Source of the DNA: Prorocentrum cordatum
Taxonomy: Eukaryota; Sar; Dinophyceae; Prorocentrales; Prorocentraceae
DNA: 64,000 bases
NCBI GenBank assembly: GCA_963575745.1
Contig: CAUYUJ010016693.1
Coordinates: forward strand, 882,982-946,981
Reading direction: 5' to 3'
Translations under genes and position numbers: made by a program
Notes under the pieces: generated by a model
Told to the model about the DNA's origin: nothing
Databases searched by the model: none
What the model saw: the letters and a program-made list of their open reading frames with translations, nothing else
Shown: positions 61,566 through 64,000 of the stretch, piece by piece
Position numbering within the stretch: the first letter of the stretch is position 1
How the letters are laid out: each line of letters opens with the position of its first letter

Positions 61566-61710
61566 TGGAAAGGATGTTTTCCGATCTCAGATGCAAGTAG
61601 TGCGCCTCGGTGAGGCACAGTCACATATTAGGCCGGGCCCGGCTTGAGCCAGGCACGGCAGCGGTACATGCTCGATTTATACCTCGCCTTTAACCTTCTC
61701 CGTTTAAAGT
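61425..61710 (-). repeat. 5' LTR
   Basis: In sense it carries a TATA-like GGTATAAATC about 27-36 bp from its start and GCCTGGCTCAAG at about 57-68, and it contains the first codons of the Gag frame. It is followed directly by the primer-binding site. Confidence 0.95.
61674..61683 (-). promoter_or_regulatory. TATA-like box in the 5' LTR
   Basis: GGTATAAATC in the sense strand, also present in the 3' LTR at 45125-45134. Dinoflagellate promoters are thought often to use TTTT-type boxes, so its role is an inference. Confidence 0.4.
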
Positions 61711-62050
61711 TGCTAAGATCTCAGTTAACTACTTAACAATATTTCCAGTTCGCGCGCGCGCGGGGCGGCCCACGGGGGCCCCCGGACAAAAAATACCCCG
61801 GCCGATCCCCGGCCGGGTCCCGGGCGATCCCCAGGGGGGAGGCTATCTTTCGCCACCACTCACGAGGATCGTGGCCTCCAAGGGGGTGGCTGCAATCGAC
61901 TACCCCCCCTCCCGCCCCAAGGGGCCCCCAAGAGCCCCCCAAGAGGCCCCAGGGGAGCCCAAGACGCCGCTAAGGAGCCCCAAGACGCTCCCAAGAAGCC
62001 CCCAAGAGGCCCCCAAGACGGCCCGAAGAGGCCCCAAATAGCGCTCCAGG
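61711..62050 (+). repeat. CCCCAAGACGGCC-type minisatellite beside the 5' LTR
   Basis: GGGGCCCCCAAGAGCCCCCC, AAGAGGCCCCAGGGGAGCCC, AAGACGCCGCTAAGGAGCCC and so on, from about 61915. This is the same degenerate family as at 44590-44790 on the other side of the retrotransposon, so the element may have inserted into such an array. 61740-61910 is GC-rich without features. Confidence 0.7.
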
Positions 62051-63061
62051 GTCTGCGGAATGAGCGAAGCGATTAAATACGAAGAGGCGCCATGAAATCT
62101 GAGGAATTGTCATGGCCCACGCTTATGTTGCTCCCATCGTACTTACGGACCACATCCCAGAAATAATTTCGAGCACCTGGAAAAGTGCCGAAAGAGTGTC
62201 GAAGCAGTGTCGAAACAGTGTCCGACGAGTGTCTCCCAGGGCCCGACACGTGAAAACAATCGAGTTTCGGTACTTCGTTCTGGTGCTCGATATTCTTTCT
62301 GGAGGTAAAAACTAAAAGTAGGTTGGAACAGCATAAGCCCACGCCATGATATCCACCCCCCCTAGTCATCACCCCCCTCTTGGCCGCCCTCTGAGCCTAT
62401 ACCCCCAGCGATGCCGTCGTCCGGCTTTCGGGCCGTAGCTCGGGTCCCTGGCGCCCTTCTGGGACGATCCAGGCAGCCCCAGAGCGCTCTCGTCGAGGCA
62501 CAGCTGCTGGAAGGCATCCGGAGGCGGGGAGACCTCGAAGAACCGACGAAGCGTCCAAACGCAACCCTCGTCCTCCTCGTCTCGTATCCATCCCCCCTGA
62601 GCCTATCACCCCCGTGACGGTCAACCTCCAGGGACCGATGAAACGTAAAAACAAACGTCCTCCTCGTCCTCCTCGTTTCTAATGTTGCCCCTGAAGGTGT
62701 CACGGGCGCGCACACGTCGGCATCGTCGGCTAAAACGTGGGACGACAATGAAATCGGGTGAAGATCAATCTGGTATCTCCGAGCGCTCTGGCGGCTCTGG
62801 AAAATGTCCTGGGCGCCGCGGCCTTCTCAAAGCGTTCCGGAACGCTCTGAGAGCGTTCCTGAGTGCTCTGGAACGGATTTATCCTCGTCCTAACCCCGTC
62901 CGAAATGGGCACGCTGCCCAACAACAAACGTTGTCCAAAACCGAACGCTGTTGCGACGACCGTGGCGACGCCGACGGCGATCCCTATCCAAAATGGACCG
63001 GACCTTTCCGTACCCATTTCGATCGTTCCGATCCCTCTCCCCATAGCGGGGATCTACTGAC
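62051..63061. other. no supportable gene; nested palindrome at 62831-62859
   Basis: AGCGTTCCGGAACGCT (62831-62846) is a perfect palindrome. It overlaps a second inverted repeat with arms GGAACGCTCT and AGAGCGTTCC (62839-62859). Nothing coding recognised. Confidence 0.45.
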
Positions 63062-63087
63062 CCGGGCCAGACCCCGGTCAATCAGGC

Positions 63088-63172
63088 CTTGCACGATCCT
63101 GCATGATCCTGCAAGATCCTGCACCCATTCCGGGTCAGCGTACCCCTGGCTCTGCAGGATCCTGCAAGGTCC
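63088..63172 (+). repeat. GATCCTGCA tandem words
   Basis: CACGATCCTGCATGATCCTG, CAAGATCCTGCAC and, after a spacer, GCAGGATCCTGCAAGG. GCAGGATCCTGC is itself palindromic. Confidence 0.8.
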
Positions 63173-63227
63173 GGCGCCCTGACTGACCCCCGTTTGCATT
63201 GACCCCCGTCTCTTGAGCTCCGACCAT

Positions 63228-63778
63228 CCCTTGGGGAAACCGAAAAGGTACCGATGCCGCTGCTCCCCTGACCTCTCCCAGGGTGTCTTCTGCCCAGGAT
63301 TTCGAAGCGAATCCAAGAGTGGTGACGAGGGCCTCCGAGGAGGCCCGAGAAAGGGGGAAAACGGGGGAAGGGTAGCGGTATGGGTACCTGTTCCTCCTCT
63401 GACGCTTCTTGCGCCGCGACCATGCCCTCCTCCGCGTGCCGCGGCCCAGCGCTCCTCTGATATTGAGCCCCCGACATCAGGATTTGTAATAACGTCGACC
63501 CCCAGAGGTCTCCACCCGTTCCCTGGGATCGCTACTTCGTCCTGAGTCGTCCTTTTGTCGGTCCCGAGGCCCGGTAAGGGCTCCCAGGGGCCGAAAATAA
63601 CGAAACACCTTCCGTCGTGACTGTTTGATGACTCGAGGAAAGTCTTTTGAGCAGGGACCGACCGTCCCGGCATTCTTATAAGACTAACCAGCCTAACCAC
63701 GCGATGTTCTTAGAACCCAACAATGTTCGACGAACGACACGAATGTCCTTAGAACATCAGCCCGGTGTGTTAAAATTA
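63228..63778 (+). repeat. dispersed repeat F, copy 2, leading into B satellite
   Basis: CCGAAAAGGTACCGATGCCG, GATTTCGAAGCGAATCC, TTGAGCAGGGACCGACCGTC, CCGGCATTC, GTTCTTAGAACCCAACAATG and CCGGTGTGTTAAAAT correspond in order to 30762-31272. Confidence 0.65.
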
Positions 63779-64000
63779 GCCTGGCGAAGGACCCAACCAT
63801 ATGCAGTTGTGAATGCCGCAGTTGTGCTGGTTGGTGGCGGACGCATGCGGGCGGTGCCACTGGGACCTTCGGTGGAGCTCCCTATGGGGCCACGAAGCGC
63901 TGTACTGGGTGGGTGAGACGCGGTCAGCAAGGGCTGTGCTGCGTGGTAGCGGACGCATGCGAGCGGTGCCACTGGGACCTTCGGTGGAGCTCCCTATGGG
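63773..64000 (+). repeat. satellite family B, array 4 (continues past the window)
   Basis: The leader GCCTGGCGAAGGACCCAACC, ATATGCAGTTGTGAATGCC is identical in its first 35 bases to the one at 10298. The first two B units follow (CACTGGGACCTTCGGTGGAG, CTCCCTATGGGGCCACGAAG). Confidence 0.88.

Larger units (their letters stand above)
44876..61710 (-). mobile_element. giant Ty1/copia-type LTR retrotransposon, 16.8 kb, nearly intact
   Basis: Two 286-bp LTRs in direct orientation bound it. Sense order is LTR, PBS, Gag, zinc-knuckle ORF2, KptA/Tpt1 ORF3, RING ORF4, intron-like T tract, aspartic protease, Pol (methyltransferase-like, zinc, integrase, RT, RNase H), LTR. Integrase before RT defines the copia order. 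Ordinary copia elements are about 5-6 kb, so this is almost threefold larger. The LTRs differ at about 15 positions by eye, clustered near one end, so insertion is not extremely recent. Yet no frame-breaking change is seen apart from three single in-frame stops. No 5-bp target duplication or polypurine tract could be recognised at the borders I chose. Confidence 0.95.

Overview
The window looks like nuclear DNA of a dinoflagellate. The reasons are two degenerate copies of the dinoflagellate spliced leader (34512-34532 and 39641-39661), GC-rich and gene-poor sequence, many copies of short terminal-inverted-repeat elements, extremely abundant mini- and microsatellites, and a giant Ty1/copia-type retrotransposon whose protein layout matches those I know from dinoflagellate genomes. 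The genus cannot be settled from this sequence. Most long open frames outside 44.8-61.7 kb are frames kept open by GC-rich tandem repeats and are not called as genes.

Layout. 0.2-5.9 kb: arrays of two ~80-101 bp satellites (families A and B). 6-20 kb: one hypothetical gene on the minus strand (8.7-10.3 kb), the C-terminal half of a patatin-like membrane protein on the minus strand (about 15.1-16.3 kb), and a dense crop of small non-autonomous elements of families here called M1 (seven complete copies and a half copy in the window), M2 (four complete copies and a partial one) and M3 (two copies). They sit between apparent target duplications of 8 bp, perfect in the best copies. 20.8-25.7 kb: A and C satellites again, flanked by shared modules. 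26.4-27.7 kb and 37.5-38.3 kb: degenerate minisatellite plus microsatellite. 28.4-29.9 kb: an exon block, minus strand, encoding the N-terminal membrane part of the same patatin-like family. 34.5-35.6 kb and 39.6-43.3 kb: two plus-strand retroposed sequences that begin with a spliced-leader relic. The second is a decayed LINE-like element with a coiled-coil ORF1 and an AP-endonuclease relic.

44876-61710 is a nearly complete 16.8-kb LTR retrotransposon on the minus strand. In sense order it has a 286-bp 5' LTR, a primer-binding site, Gag, a zinc-knuckle ORF, an ORF with a complete KptA/Tpt1 RNA 2'-phosphotransferase domain, a RING-H2 ORF, a T-rich stretch that behaves like an intron, an aspartic protease, and a Pol with a methyltransferase-like domain, integrase, reverse transcriptase and RNase H, then the 3' LTR. 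After removal of the predicted intron everything downstream of Gag lies in one reading frame of about 4,700 codons, broken by only three stop codons (TAA, TAG, TGA). The last is TGA-CGG followed by an 11-bp hairpin, a classical readthrough layout. More than 40 copies of a tiny GC hairpin encoding Ala-Gly-x-Pro-Ala have spread through the element.

The most interesting parts are this retrotransposon (an RNA-repair-type enzyme, a RING domain, apparent stop-codon recoding and an intron in one mobile element) and a 195-bp M2 element at 16020-16214. M2 sits inside a coding exon between 8-bp duplications and seems to act as a newly made intron. Pyrimidine-rich (CCT)n tracts lie mostly on the minus strand left of about 33 kb and on the plus strand from 33.7 to 43 kb, matching the direction of the recognisable genes and suggesting a strand-switch near 33 kb.
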